DNA from: Brachycybe producta
Taxonomy: Eukaryota; Arthropoda; Diplopoda; Playtdesmida; Andrognathidae
Length of the DNA stretch: 64,000 nucleotides
NCBI GenBank assembly: GCA_036925085.1
Contig: JAUPFP010000029.1
Location: 186,001-250,000 of the forward strand
Direction of reading: 5' to 3'
In this document: positions 1-9,862 of the stretch, one piece after another
How the letters are laid out: each line of letters starts with the position of its first letter
Numbering within the stretch: position 1 is the first letter of the stretch
Translations under genes and position numbers: made by a program
Notes under the pieces: generated by a model
The model's input: only the letters and a program-made list of their open reading frames with translations
Databases searched by the model: none
Told to the model about the DNA's origin: nothing

Positions 1-395
1 AACTGCAGTTACATAACCAAGGTTATAGTTAACAGCAGACAAGCTGGAAGTGGTATTGAAGTGTGTTTCCATTTTGAAAACATGTAACTGTGATTAAATT
101 ATTTTGTGTCACTTCCTGTTAAAACAGTTGTGAATTTTATGGAATTTTATATCAAAAATTGAATGCCTCTCACTATCCGCTATATGTTGTTTGTTGGCTA
201 AATTTGTTTGAACACAGGAAGTGACGCATTTAACCAATCAATAATGTAGTTAACCACGTTGTATCGATGCAGTTGAGTTAACTCCATTGTTCAGAAATTT
301 AACCACGGTTAATGTAGCCACATTTCCTTCCAACTAGAAAATTAACTGTGGTTAACTTTTTAACTGCAGTTAATTCTTTTCTAGTGGAAACGAGT
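1..395. repeat. MITE-like inverted repeat, cut by the window edge
   Basis: The right part (about 225-395) reads back, as reverse complement, similarly to the left part. Both hold AACTGCAGTTA followed by several GTTAACC / AACCGTGGTT blocks and a GGAAG segment. The left end is probably lost at the window edge. It lies in an intron of the MICU-like gene. Family not recognised; no coding potential seen. Confidence 0.4.
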
Positions 396-1195
396 GTATT
401 TTTATGTTGGTATTTTAAATTAAACTTTTTATGTTAGTTATTGAAGACGATCCAACTTTATTTAATGAATATTTAAAAAAATTAAAACTAAATTTTGAAA
501 AATATCACCAAGACAAGAAAAAAGTATGAAATGCAATCTCTATCTGGTTTGTAACATAAGCTCAATTTCTGATTGAAGTGTTGTTGTTGCTCTTATGTAA
601 TTGCAGAATAACCATGAGTTCGAAAATCAGCTAGCTTTTCAGAGAAAAAAAAGCATCTTAGGAACAACAAACAAATAATAGAAAAGTTTTTTAAATTGTG
701 TTTTATGCACATTTGATGATGATGATTTTATAGTTTATAATTGTTGTTATTATTATTATTATTATGTATAGTAAATTGTGACGACGTTGGATAATGAAAT
801 TTGAATTGAGTTCAGTGGTTTTCTGACGTCCACTGTGTCCAGTAAGAGGTGGCACTCCCAATATTATTTTACTTTCATAACGTCCTATTTTTTGGACGGT
901 TGGGGGGGGGGCAAAGGATGACAATTTTAGCTTCTTCAAGTTACTGGTGTTGGTTCAATTTCAGTTTTTCGTATTACTTATCCTACTTAGCACATTCTTT
1001 TTGCGATTCTCTTTTTGCTTTTCTTACGCTTGTCATTCTATCAAGGGTGCAGCAAGCTTTTTATCTATCTATCTACCTATGTGAAGTGTTGCACTTTGCA
1101 GTATCAGAAATGCTAAAGATTTCTCGTTTGTCTTTTGTGCTTTCTTTTAAAATTTCTGATGTTCTTCTCATTGTTGGGTATAACCTTCCCCGTAG

Positions 1196-3950
1196 TTGGA
1201 ACGTATTTTCTGTTATGCTCGACTGGCCCGTGAAAAAGCACGTCGAAGAGCAGCCAAGGGTCAGGTGAGCGGTGGTGGTGGTGGTGGTCAAGATGCTACT
1301 AACTTTGAGGACGACGAAGAAGAGTTGGCAATGGACGCAGCTCTGGTGAGTGATTGGGGAATCGGAAAATCGTGTGGCTAACCATTTATTTCATTTGCAA
1401 ACTTCTGTGATTTGTTTTTGCTAATTCTTAATGCTGAATGCAGTAGTAATATAGAGAGCTAAAACGCGGTTCTCTTCTGATGTGTGCTTTTACCTTTACC
1501 TCAACTTGGCTTAACTTTGTTTCGTGATGACCATTAACTTTCGAAAATGTCTTTCTTCTGCTTTCTGTGTTTCCTAACTTTCTAAGTCTCGTGTTTACTG
1601 GGTGCCACCACAAGTAGTTGATGGAACTATAGTTCTTAAGTTACTTTTTGTTGAGCAATTTCATTTTCCTCTAGTTATTCGTTTGAATCGCAAGTTCTCA
1701 ATTATGCCTTATTTTACTCAATTTTTAATTGTTTCAGAAAGAAGAACTTGCAAACGTGGTTAACACAACTCTCATTGTACATTTTTTCGGAAAGAAAGGA
1801 CAAGGAATGTTATGCTATGATGACTTTCGCAGGCAGAGTCTCTTCCATTTCGAGATATATGGTTGGAAACCGTTTAACACGAAACGGAAAAATGACCGAA
1901 ATATGTTTTTGTGTTAAAGAATTTGAATGTAAAATTCTGAGGGATTGGAGCAAAAATATATTTCGTGTTATACAGTTTTTCTTGTTATCTGATTTTTTGT
2001 GTTAAAAATGGTTTTCACTGCACTTTACTACCAACTTCTTACCAAATCATTTAGATCAGTGTTTCCCAAAGAATGTACCGTCAGGTTTGCTAGATATGCT
2101 GCGAAATTTGAGATATTCATTGTTTTATTGTAATTTAAAATTTTTTAAATTAAATTTTAACTATTGGAAAAATCAAACTTAACGCGTTTTCACGAAACTC
2201 AGAATACGTTAAACTAAAACTCGCAAAACTTTATAATAAATGTGAGGTGTGCCATTCAGGCTAAAAAAAAATATCGTACCATGAGCACAAAAACAAAAAG
2301 TTGTGGGAACCACTGATTTCGATTGGAAAGTTTGAAAGCTCATTTTGTCAATTTGAATCGTTTTTTAATTTTAGATTTATGGAGAATCTGCAAACAGAAG
2401 TGTTGCAGATAGAATTCAATGAATTTTCCAAGGGTTTGCCAACCATATCCGAATTGGATTTTGCAAAAATTCTTTTGCGTTACACGTTGCTTCATTCTGA
2501 CGATTACGACGCTTATCTCACTCGTCTCGTGCAGAGAATTCAACACAAACAGGTAGAGGTCTCCTCCCGCCCTATTTTTAGGAATTATGTTTATCGATAG
2601 GACGACGTCTTTTTACATTTTTTTTAGGGAATTACTTTTGAGGAGTTCAAAACTTTCTGTCAGTTTTTAAATAACTTGGAGGATTTTGGTATTGCAATGC
2701 GAATGTACACCTTAGCTGACCGACCAATTTCCAAGGGTATTTATTATTGTTATATGTGTATTACGCACTGGGGAATAATAAAGCATCGATTTCTACCTTT
2801 GGATTTTGCTTTTTACAGAAGAGTTTAATCGAGCGGTCAAGATCTGCACTGGTCAGTCTCTAAGTAACCACCTCGTTGAAACGGTCTTTCAGATATTCGA
2901 CGAAGATGACGACGGTCAACTTAGTTACAAAGAATTCATTGCCATAATGAGAGACAGATTACATCGTGGAATTAAAGTGAGTTAGTTCATTCGAAGAGAT
3001 TAAGTAAGTTAAAAATGATGAGAGGCGACTGATTCGGCTTCACCGATAAAAACCGAACGACTTAAAAAAAAAACGTGGCGTTTGTTCTGTTTGACGACGC
3101 TTTTTCACTTTTCTACATTAATTATGTATGTTTGAAAATATCTGTTTTTAATTTTAGCCTTTATTCGCCTTGGAAAGCTAAATGATTACACTTTTTGGAA
3201 GTTTTTAGTGAACCCTTTTAATATGGGTTTTTTTTTTGGAGCTTGATCAATTTTGCGCTTAGTCCGCATTTTCTTATTGTCGAGGATGATGTCTTAAGAT
3301 GTCGGTTACTTTTAACCTCTGTGTGCGTTCTGTTGTGTTATTGTGTCTCACACCAATGTAACTGTACAGTTAATGCTTGGAGGCTAATAATTTGATTACT
3401 AATTTTTGGTTTGTGTAAATGAACCATAAAGTTGCGTCCACACTATACGAACGAGCTGAGCAAACAGAGGCGTATGCAAGCGAACGAACATGAACAGCCA
3501 CGAAGGAATGCAAATACGAGCAATCGAGGTTGAATTCGTGTATATATTGATGATCCACATAAACGGGCAGTTTCTTGTATATTAAAGAAGTTTTACCTTG
3601 ACGTCTACACTACAGTATGTATGTACGTTGTGAAGCATCGACAAGTGACGGATTGCTGTTTGTGATGTTCGTTTGCGTTCGTCGGTGCGTCCACACTATA
3701 CGAACGGACGCGAAAGAACGACTTCTTTCGCGTCCGTTCGTATAGTGTGGACGCACCTTAATATGAAGGTTCGGCGGCATGTGTTGTTCTATTCGGTGCT
3801 AGTTCCACGCCACCTTTTTAAATCCATTTGAAATGGATTTTTACTTATTTCTCTTTTGTTGTTGTTTTTTTCAAGCGTCACACAACGAAAAACGAAGGCT
3901 GGGATGCTTTCAAATCTTGCGTCAAACAGGAAATGAGGAATGCCATGTAG
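1196..3950 (+). CDS. MICU3: Mitochondrial calcium uptake protein, MICU3/MICU2-like (3' part of gene)
   Basis: Regulatory subunit of the mitochondrial calcium uniporter; family members sit in the intermembrane space and gate MCU through EF-hands. Exons read: 1196-1345, 1738-1832, 2375-2552, 2628-2736, 2819-2976, 3876-3950, giving 254 residues to the TAG stop. The order matches vertebrate MICU3/2: LERIF helix, TTLIVHFFGKKG, RFMENLQTEVLQIEF, FCQFLNNLEDF, a canonical C-terminal EF-hand (DEDDDGQLSYKE) followed by FIAIMRDRLHRG, and a closing FKSCVKQE segment. All joins keep frame. The first visible exon carries a Gly-rich then acidic stretch absent from human MICU3. The intron after 1832 appears to be GC-AG. 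Upstream exons with the first EF-hand and targeting peptide must lie before position 1. MICU3 versus MICU2 is a judgement; the C-terminal wording is closer to MICU3. Confidence 0.88.
2057..2315. mobile_element. Non-autonomous hAT-like MITE in MICU intron
   Basis: The element begins CAGTGTTTCCCAAA and ends GTTGTGGGAACCACTG, so its ends form imperfect terminal inverted repeats of the CAGTGGTTCCCA type. The flanks are ATTTAGAT (2049-2056) and ATTTCGAT (2316-2323), an 8-bp duplication with one mismatch, as expected for hAT insertions. No transposase is present. It ends about 60 bp before the acceptor of the GC-AG intron. Confidence 0.7.
3005..3370. repeat. Dispersed repeat, family B (GGCGTTTGTTC type)
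   Basis: A stretch in the last MICU intron shares wording with 52975-53285: GTGGCGTTTGTTC, then ATGTTTGAAAATATCT, then TTTTAGCCT, TTCGCCTT, and a late CTCACACC...ATGTAACT block. The related GGCGCTTGTTCAGTTTGG wording also occurs at 38355-38620. The origin is not recognised; ends are unclear. Confidence 0.4.
3431..3757. mobile_element. MITE with 'GCGTCCACACTATACGAACG' terminal repeats
   Basis: The left end at 3433 carries GCGTCCACACTATACGAACG and the right end carries its reverse complement at about 3736-3755. Inside the right end a second copy faces the terminal one, giving perfect 35-bp arms (3684-3718 and 3723-3757) around a 4-bp loop. Outer bases read AAAGT on the left and ACCTTA on the right; no clear target duplication. 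It lies in the last MICU intron. Confidence 0.7.
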
Positions 3951-4340
3951 TTTTTTTGTTTTGGTTTTAATTTATTCTTAAAATTATTTATCTGTTGTAA
4001 ACGTTTACGCGCTTATTTAGAATTACTGTTAGGAATTTCTTTACTTACGTAACATAAGTCAAAAACCCATTTAAATAAGGACAAACTAATAACCGTTCAG
4101 AAATTGTTTTGAACCTGATGTAATTGTAATCTGAACTATCCACCAGACTCAAAATGACCTTAACTAAGTTAAATTTAGTTATCACTTACTTAATTTGTGT
4201 TTTTACTGTAACAACTGCTTGTCATTTCAAATTCTAAGAAGAAGAAAAAAATGAATTAAAAGTTAACGTCAGTTCTCTTACTGAAGGCGATCAAAGGGAC
4301 ACATTGTGTTAAATTATATTTTTAAGCAGGTTGGCGGCGA
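3951..4340. other. MICU 3' UTR and intergenic DNA
   Basis: AT-rich sequence after the MICU stop. No further exon, no clear consensus AATAAA close to the stop, and no conserved reading frame were seen. Confidence 0.5.
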
Positions 4341-4350
4341 CTTATTTTTG

Positions 4351-4430
4351 TAGCCACGTGGTAGCCAGGTGGTGCAATTGTACAGATGGACTGCAAATCT
4401 GTTGTAACAGGTCACATCCATGTAGTCTTT
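4351..4430 (+). ncRNA. tRNA-Cys-like pseudogene or SINE head
   Basis: The sequence has an A-box-like TAGCCAGGTGGTGCAATTG, an anticodon-arm-like GGACTGCAAATCTG with loop CTGCAAA (anticodon GCA, Cys), and a T-arm-like AGGTCACATCC that is one base short of the normal B-box. CCACGTGG and CCATGTAG flank it and could form a weak acceptor stem. The poor T-arm argues against a working tRNA and suggests a tRNA-derived SINE or pseudogene. Confidence 0.35.
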
Positions 4431-4829
4431 GTTTAATTTTACATTGCGTTTGTGATGCATTATATTCCAGACTGATTGACGCAATTGTCGCCGCTCATGT
4501 GTCGAGCGAGTTTCTCATGTCGGCGAGCATCGCCGAGCGACTATCGCCAGTGGACGCGTCTTGGCAGCAAAATTGTTGCACTTTATATACGATTCGTCAT
4601 AGGATCGTATTAATGAAAGCTTAGATAAGAATTTGTATAGTTTTGAACTTGCATTGGTTATAATTACTGTTTATAAAGATTGTTAAAAATACGTTTTTTA
4701 TTTTTCGTTTTATAATAACAATGGAAACGATTGAGAGCTGCTGCTGCTGCTACCCTTCTAGTTTCTAGAAATGTTTTTTTAAAAGTTAATCAGTGATAAT
4801 TAAGTTGGTTTTACTGAAGTAGGTAAACG

Positions 4830-5065
4830 CAAGCACTCTCAGGTGCAAAATGAAATCTGGAACGTGTTTTAGAAACTAGAAATGTAACTTAATCACTTAA
4901 AGGGTACTTTCATGTTATCTTTCAAAATGAGCTTTTTATGCGAGTTTGTCTAGTTTATTTTGAAAACATCAACATGAAAATGCTATTAGGTGATTGAGAG
5001 CTGCCCTTTTCTAGTTTCTAAAACAATTTCTAAGTTTCTCTTAATAAAAATCAGCTGTTTACAAA
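4830..5065. mobile_element. MITE, family A, copy 1
   Basis: Inverted arms: TGTTTTAGAAACTAGAAATG with AATCACTTAAAGGGTACTTTC on the left, and GGTGATTGAGAGCTGCCC with TTTCTAGTTTCTAAAACA on the right. They enclose CTTTCAAAATGAGCTTTTT and its inverted partner. The right end runs into CAGCTGTTTACAAACG, an outer motif seen in other copies. A solo end (CCCTTCTAGTTTCTAGAAATG) lies just upstream near 4752. Confidence 0.7.
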
Positions 5066-5506
5066 CGACCATTATAATGAAGTGGAGGGGGGGGGATAAG
5101 TCTCGTACTTTAGGACTAAAGCAGGTTGGAAAGAAGGCCGGGATGCAACATTAAACTACTTCCACTTCTTCCTTGAAGCAAAGTTTTGGGGGTGGAAATG
5201 TGGGGATGGTAATTCTGATGAAAAACAATGGCTTTTGTCATAATTTTAAAAATCAGTAGAAACTGCAGGACACCACTGAGGTTTACCACACAGCTAATAT
5301 TGACAACTGTAACAGCACAATAAATGATACTTAGGAACCTTATTAACCTTGAATGTTTCATATAAAAAAAAACTTAAAAAAAAATTCAGCCAAAGTAGAT
5401 GGAGCCACCGTCTCCATTAAAAAATGTTGCCAAAAAGCAAAAACTTTTGTTTTAGGTATAGGATTTTTAACATAGAACTTTACATCAACTTTTACATAGA
5501 AATATA

Positions 5507-5538
5507 AAGTGTTAGGTTAGGTTAGTGTTGGGTTAGGT
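5507..5538 (+). repeat. Short TTAGG-like tract
   Basis: GTTAGGTTAGGTTAG followed by GGGTTAGGTGAG gives three to four TTAGG-like units. TTAGG is the arthropod telomere unit, but this tract is too short to prove a telomeric origin. It lies immediately beyond the point where the AASDH similarity stops. Confidence 0.35.
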
Positions 5539-5714
5539 GAGACTCTTCTCTACCAACCTTGACATAAGACCTGAAACAATTTGAAAGGGCCTCTCAACGG
5601 AGATTTTCGAACATCGTCGTAATCTTCGAAGCCAACGAAACAAACCCTTTCCGAACCACCTGATAACACCGACACGTCTATTATAAAAACGGTTGTATTT
5701 GCAAATCTCTATAC

Positions 5715-8059
5715 CTATAAATAGTTGACCCTCTCCTTCTTCAACAACTTCTCTTCCGTTTTCATCCAAGACGAGAAGAACAGTTCCAGGTATGGCCTTT
5801 CCCAGAGGAACATCACAAACATCTTCATCTGATACACCTGAAAGTTGAAAAATCACAATAAAATGGCTCATTATAGTAAATAACCAGTCGGTTATTTAAA
5901 AAAAATGCTTTCAATGCGTGTTCGTTAAAAAATATTATCATGATTTGATTAATTTTTTTTTTGTCATAATGTTTCTCCTGAAAAAAAATTGACTGCAAAC
6001 CCAAAATTTTCTCAATCTCTGGAGCCATCTTAAAAAACAAACCGATCAGGAAATAGAATGCGATGAATTGTGGCCCAAGATGAAACTTCACTTATGCCGT
6101 AAACATTGTAAAGTTCGGTCGTATTTTCGAGACTCTTCCACATCTGCAGAGTGAACAAAGTCGGACATTCCTCTAATCCGAAACCTAAGATACGAACAGA
6201 ACGGTTCGGACCGAGAATTTCGTTCTTCAGAACATTAGTTCCGAACCGTTTCATAAGAGAAGGAGTGGCCTTAATTTTAAAACAGTTAAAAATGACATTA
6301 TGATATTCCTTTCTGTCAGAAAAAAACAATATTCGTTTCGAGTTAATACCTGAATCATCGTAACTTTGCTCGATTCGATCAAAACGGAAGCTAATCTACG
6401 AGGACTCATTTTGATTTGTTCCGAGACCAAAAGGACGGAAGCTCCAGATGCAAAAGCCATAAAAATGTCCACCACACTCGGGTCAAATGTCAACGGAGAT
6501 GCAACGAAAACGACGTCCGAAGTACAAACTCGATAAACATCTCTACGAATAACAAATAAATGGACAAACAAACAATGAAGCAGCGTTTGTGTATCCTATT
6601 ACCCCCCCCCCCCCCATTTTAGAGTCCTACCTAAAATGGTTTACATTAGGAACAATGCACCGATGTGGAACTTTTATGAGTTTTGGAAAAATCGAAGTTG
6701 TTCCAGACGTTTGAACGACATAAGCTAATTCCCAGTTGGGAAAATGATACGTTTTCGACTCTACTTCTGACAATTCGTACAAATTAACTTGACCACAGTG
6801 AAGTTGAAGAGTTGGTTCAACACTTTTGCAAATAAAACCCAATTTGATGAAAGCCTTACAATAAAAAAAAATCCTATAACTAATTAAAACCAAATAGCAA
6901 AAAAAAAATTAACGCGTTTCAACACTTTCCATGATGAAATTAATTATTTTTTATTGCATTTTGAGGAGGGGAAAAAAAAAACGCTTTTAATGTGAAGAAT
7001 CTTTTCACCACACCTGTTCTACTTTTATATTGTTTGATGCCAAGATGTATTTGACACCTGTTTTAATTAACGATTGAGTCATTGAATTGGTGAATTCGAT
7101 GAAGAAGAAAGCGGACGAAACCTTGAGGATTCTAATAAATCAAATGAGAGACAGAGAAAATTAATATTAATAACGAAGAAATCGGTTCAACTATAGACAC
7201 ACAATCGTGTGAAAATCGATTCCGAACAGCTGATTTGAGACGAACAAAATTAAGAGAAACTGGAAAATGTTTTAGAAACTAGAAGGGTAATACAATCACT
7301 TAATTAAAAAAATATCCGCCGTCTACTTAACACTGCATTCAGTGAATTTGAATTTGAATTTGAAAAATTACTCTGCAAGCAGCCATAAAGGCCTATGGCA
7401 GAGGGACAACAGTCCAAGTGCAGCATAGGAAATGCATTGTCAAACAGTGGCGAGGGCCAATGACCCCGAGCGCCCTTTACAGCGTTATTTTTGGCACCAC
7501 TTCACTTCGGTTTAAAAGTTTCAGTTATGAAATTGAAAGAGAGAAAAAATTCTGTTTTTCTTTAATTTTAAGTTTGACAATGTTTTTCATTAATTATTAT
7601 TGTTCTTTTGTGATGATTAGTGGCTCATTTGTAAAACCTTAGACCATTTCTAAAACACGAGCGACTTTTTTTTTCAGGGACCCCACTGTTTGTCGTTTGT
7701 CCCTTTTATCAATTAAAAAAGCGCCAAAATATTCTTTTCTATTAGTTGATCTTAATTTAGGCTCAAAATGTCATACAATTTGAAGAGTCAGCTGTTCGTA
7801 AACCAACTTAATTACCCAATAATTATGCATGGTACGCTGAGATTAGGTTCAGAAACACATCCTACGATGTGATGATTTTCTATACTGAACGAACGTAAAA
7901 GATCTGCAATCGTTTCAGAATCAGCATCAAGCTGAGAATAAGTCATAAAAGACGACGACTTGCGTCCTGCTGCTGATCTTATCGAACGACCGTCGTCGTC
8001 GTCTTCGAAAACGACGGCCGTCCTTTCAGAATTATGCGCTAGTCCTTCGTTACAAAAGG
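5715..8059 (-). pseudogene. AASDH: AASDH-like gene fragment (N-terminal adenylation region), probably degenerate
   Basis: Acyl-CoA synthetase family member 4 (beta-alanine-activating enzyme; adenylation, carrier and PQQ-repeat domains, about 1,100 residues in vertebrates). Six minus-strand exons match its first third in order: 8059-7816 (ERTAVVFEDD), 7131-7014 (GILKVSSAFFFIE), 6854-6631 (LAYVVQTSGTT, KVPHRCIVPNVNHFR), 6542-6350 (DVVFVASPLTFDPSVVDIF), 6269-6043 (NVYGISEVSSWATIHRI), 5837-5715 (VPLGKAIPGTVLLVLDENG). The first five join in frame. I find no start exon, no in-frame join between the last two exons, and none of the remaining two thirds down to the MICU gene. The ATP-loop reads TSGTTSIFPK instead of TSGTTGIPK, and the GGEAFP region reads GLEECP. 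It could be a decayed copy, a divergent short protein, or a gene whose 3' exons lie beyond the window with the MICU gene inside an intron; decay seems likeliest. Confidence 0.72.
7222..7315. mobile_element. MITE, family A, partial copy 2
   Basis: GAACAGCTGATTTGAG followed by ATGTTTTAGAAACTAGAAGG and ACAATCACTTAATT matches the left end of family A. An inverted outer motif (GAGTCAGCTGTTCGTAAAC) occurs near 7786, so a longer interrupted element is possible. It lies in the intron between the first two AASDH-like exons. Confidence 0.55.
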
Positions 8060-8209
8060 CTGAGCAACGAAGGACGACTCATTTTAGTTGCATTTCTTCT
8101 CGTTAGAACAATAATATCAACAACAAAGAAGACCACGTGGTCATCTGCAATACACACAAAAAACCGTAAAAGGAACGACACAAAAGGGTAAATCTCGTAC
8201 AGTATTGCC

Positions 8210-8250
8210 ATAGCCTCCTATAGACAATCTTCTATACGAGGCTATGGTAT
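8210..8250. repeat. Hairpin, 16-bp arms
   Basis: CCATAGCCTCCTATAG and CTATACGAGGCTATGG pair with a single mismatch around an 8-base loop. It lies between the AASDH-like fragment and ANAPC10. Function unknown; it may be the scar of a small inverted-repeat element. Confidence 0.5.
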
Positions 8251-8479
8251 TGCACTCCCTATTAATTTATATCAACATTTTACTGAATTTGAAGACATCA
8301 ATTCTGAATATTCAGTTATTAAAAAGCAAAATGGCTTGCCATGTATATCTGTGAATCTCGTGTATGATTTTCGTCTATGTCGTCTCGTTTGATGAAACGC
8401 GATTTTTGAAACCTTAAAAAGAAGCTCCGCCTCTTTCTGTGTATGGTGGCTCTAAAGTTAAGGTCAGTTTTTTAAAGTG

Positions 8480-8840
8480 TAAACGCCATTCTTGAACTCT
8501 AATTATTCTGTTTGACATGGGTTATATGAAGAAAAACTAGAATGTGTTTTAGAAACTAGAAACGTAACTCAATCACTTAAGGGTATTTTCATGTTGCTAT
8601 CTTTCAAAATAAGCTTTTTAGATGATAGATGAGTTTGACAAAATGTTTTCTTAAGCGGCCGATATTTTTTTAAATATTATCTATAAAGCGTTTATTTTGA
8701 AAGATATCAACATGAAAATACTCTTAAGTGATTGAACTGCCCTTCTAGTTTCTAAAACACATTCACAAGTTTTTCTTTATTTTTCACCTGAAAGACAGAA
8801 TAATGAAAGTTTGAAAATCTGCTGTTTATAAACACTACGA
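8480..8840. mobile_element. MITE, family A, copy 3 (most complete)
   Basis: Left: TAATTATTCTGTTTGACATG, then TGTGTTTTAGAAACTAGAAA, ACTCAATCACTTAAGGGTAT and CTTTCAAAATAAGCTTTTTA. Right: the inverse, TTATTTTGAAAGATATCAAC, ACTCTTAAGTGATTGAAC, CCCTTCTAGTTTCTAAAACA, GAAAGACAGAATAATG, and the outer CTGCTGTTTATAAACAC. No open frame inside. It sits in the intergenic space ending about 150 bp before the ANAPC10 start codon. Confidence 0.75.
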
Positions 8841-8888
8841 AGCAACATTTTTTTAAGCCACCCTGTAAAAATGAATTGCACTTTCTTG

Positions 8889-8911
8889 TTACTACTAGAT
8901 GGCGCTGCGTA
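8889..8911 (+). promoter_or_regulatory. CTCF-like core motif upstream of ANAPC10
   Basis: ACTACTAGATGGCGCTGCG fits the bilaterian CTCF core (CCACTAGATGGCGC) closely and lies about 90 bp before the ANAPC10 ATG, in the space shared with the AASDH-like fragment. Motif match only. Confidence 0.35.
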
Positions 8912-8992
8912 CTTTGGATTTTTCTTCTTTGTTTTTTTTTTTTTAATTTTTGTGAGATTTTGTTTTAAATTTTAAGTCATATTTCGGGTGAA

Positions 8993-9783
8993 ATGAGCGT
9001 TAAATTGAACGAAAAGAACGGTCCTCACCAAGGATGTAAAGCAGGAAAGTATCGAGAGGTCGGAGGTCAAGCATCTTGGTCGTTGTCTTCTTGCAAACCA
9101 GGTGAGTATGCGAACGATCTTGTATAAATGAGAAAACTCATTTTTCGTCTCCTAATTTCGTAGGCTTTGGAGTCGAGCAGTTGAGAGATGACTGTCTGGA
9201 GACGTATTGGCAATCGGATGGACCACAACCTCATCTGGTGAACATTCAATTCAGAAGAAAAACTACCATTCAAGACGTCTGTGTCTACATTGATTACAAA
9301 TCAGATGAAAGCTACACTCCTAAGAAGTATTAATGACTAACGGTGGACACGGTGCAGAAAAACGATGAAACGGCCCCCTTTTTGCAGACCTATTGTTACA
9401 TATAAATTTGTTTTTTTTTCCACACGGTGTCCGAAAAATGAACAAAGATGCAATGCTTTCTCGCTTTAATGGGTTTTTTTTTGTTCCATTTCAGGATTTC
9501 TATAAGGGCAGGAACACACTTTAATGACCTTCAGGAAGTAGAAGTGGTTGAACTTACGGAACCGTCCGGTTGGGTGGTTATTCCATTAAAGGATGACGAG
9601 GAGAAACCGATCAGGACGTACATGGTCCAGATTGCCGTTCTTTCGAACCATCAGAACGGAAGAGACACTCATATGAGGCAGATTAAGATACATTCTGTCG
9701 TCCACGATACGACACCGATCGCCTCCTTGAAGAATCTCACGTTCACGAGCGTAAATTGTTCACGCTATGCGTGCATCAGATAA
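8993..9783 (+). CDS. ANAPC10: Anaphase-promoting complex subunit 10 (APC10/DOC1)
   Basis: Processivity subunit of the APC/C ubiquitin ligase; with the coactivator it binds D-box degrons. Exons 8993-9101, 9164-9326 and 9495-9783 (TAA stop) give 186 residues, against 185 in human. The DOC-domain wording is clear: [91 protein letters not shown], and [10 protein letters not shown]. The protein ends in Ile-Arg, the IR tail that docks on APC3/CDC27. Splice sites are GTGAGT, GTATTA and two TAG/CAG acceptors, all in frame. The gene appears complete. Confidence 0.97.
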
Positions 9784-9856
9784 TTTACACAGTCAACTCG
9801 TCATCTTCAGCTTCTTCTTCTTCGTCTTTCTATTCAATCTTTTGTAATGGTTTTAA

Positions 9857-9862
9857 AATAAA
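9857..9862 (+). terminator. ANAPC10 polyadenylation signal
   Basis: AATAAA about 75 bp after the stop codon, followed by a GT-rich stretch (TGTGCGTTTTTTTGTC). Confidence 0.6.

Noticed and set aside
849-1268. 139-residue plus-strand open frame
   Set aside because: It overlaps the intron before the first visible MICU exon and runs into that exon in another frame; composition is that of AT-rich intron.
5533-5714. Open frame continuing past the last AASDH-like exon
   Set aside because: After GQLFIG the wording no longer follows the family, and a GTATAG donor lies exactly there; read as intron.
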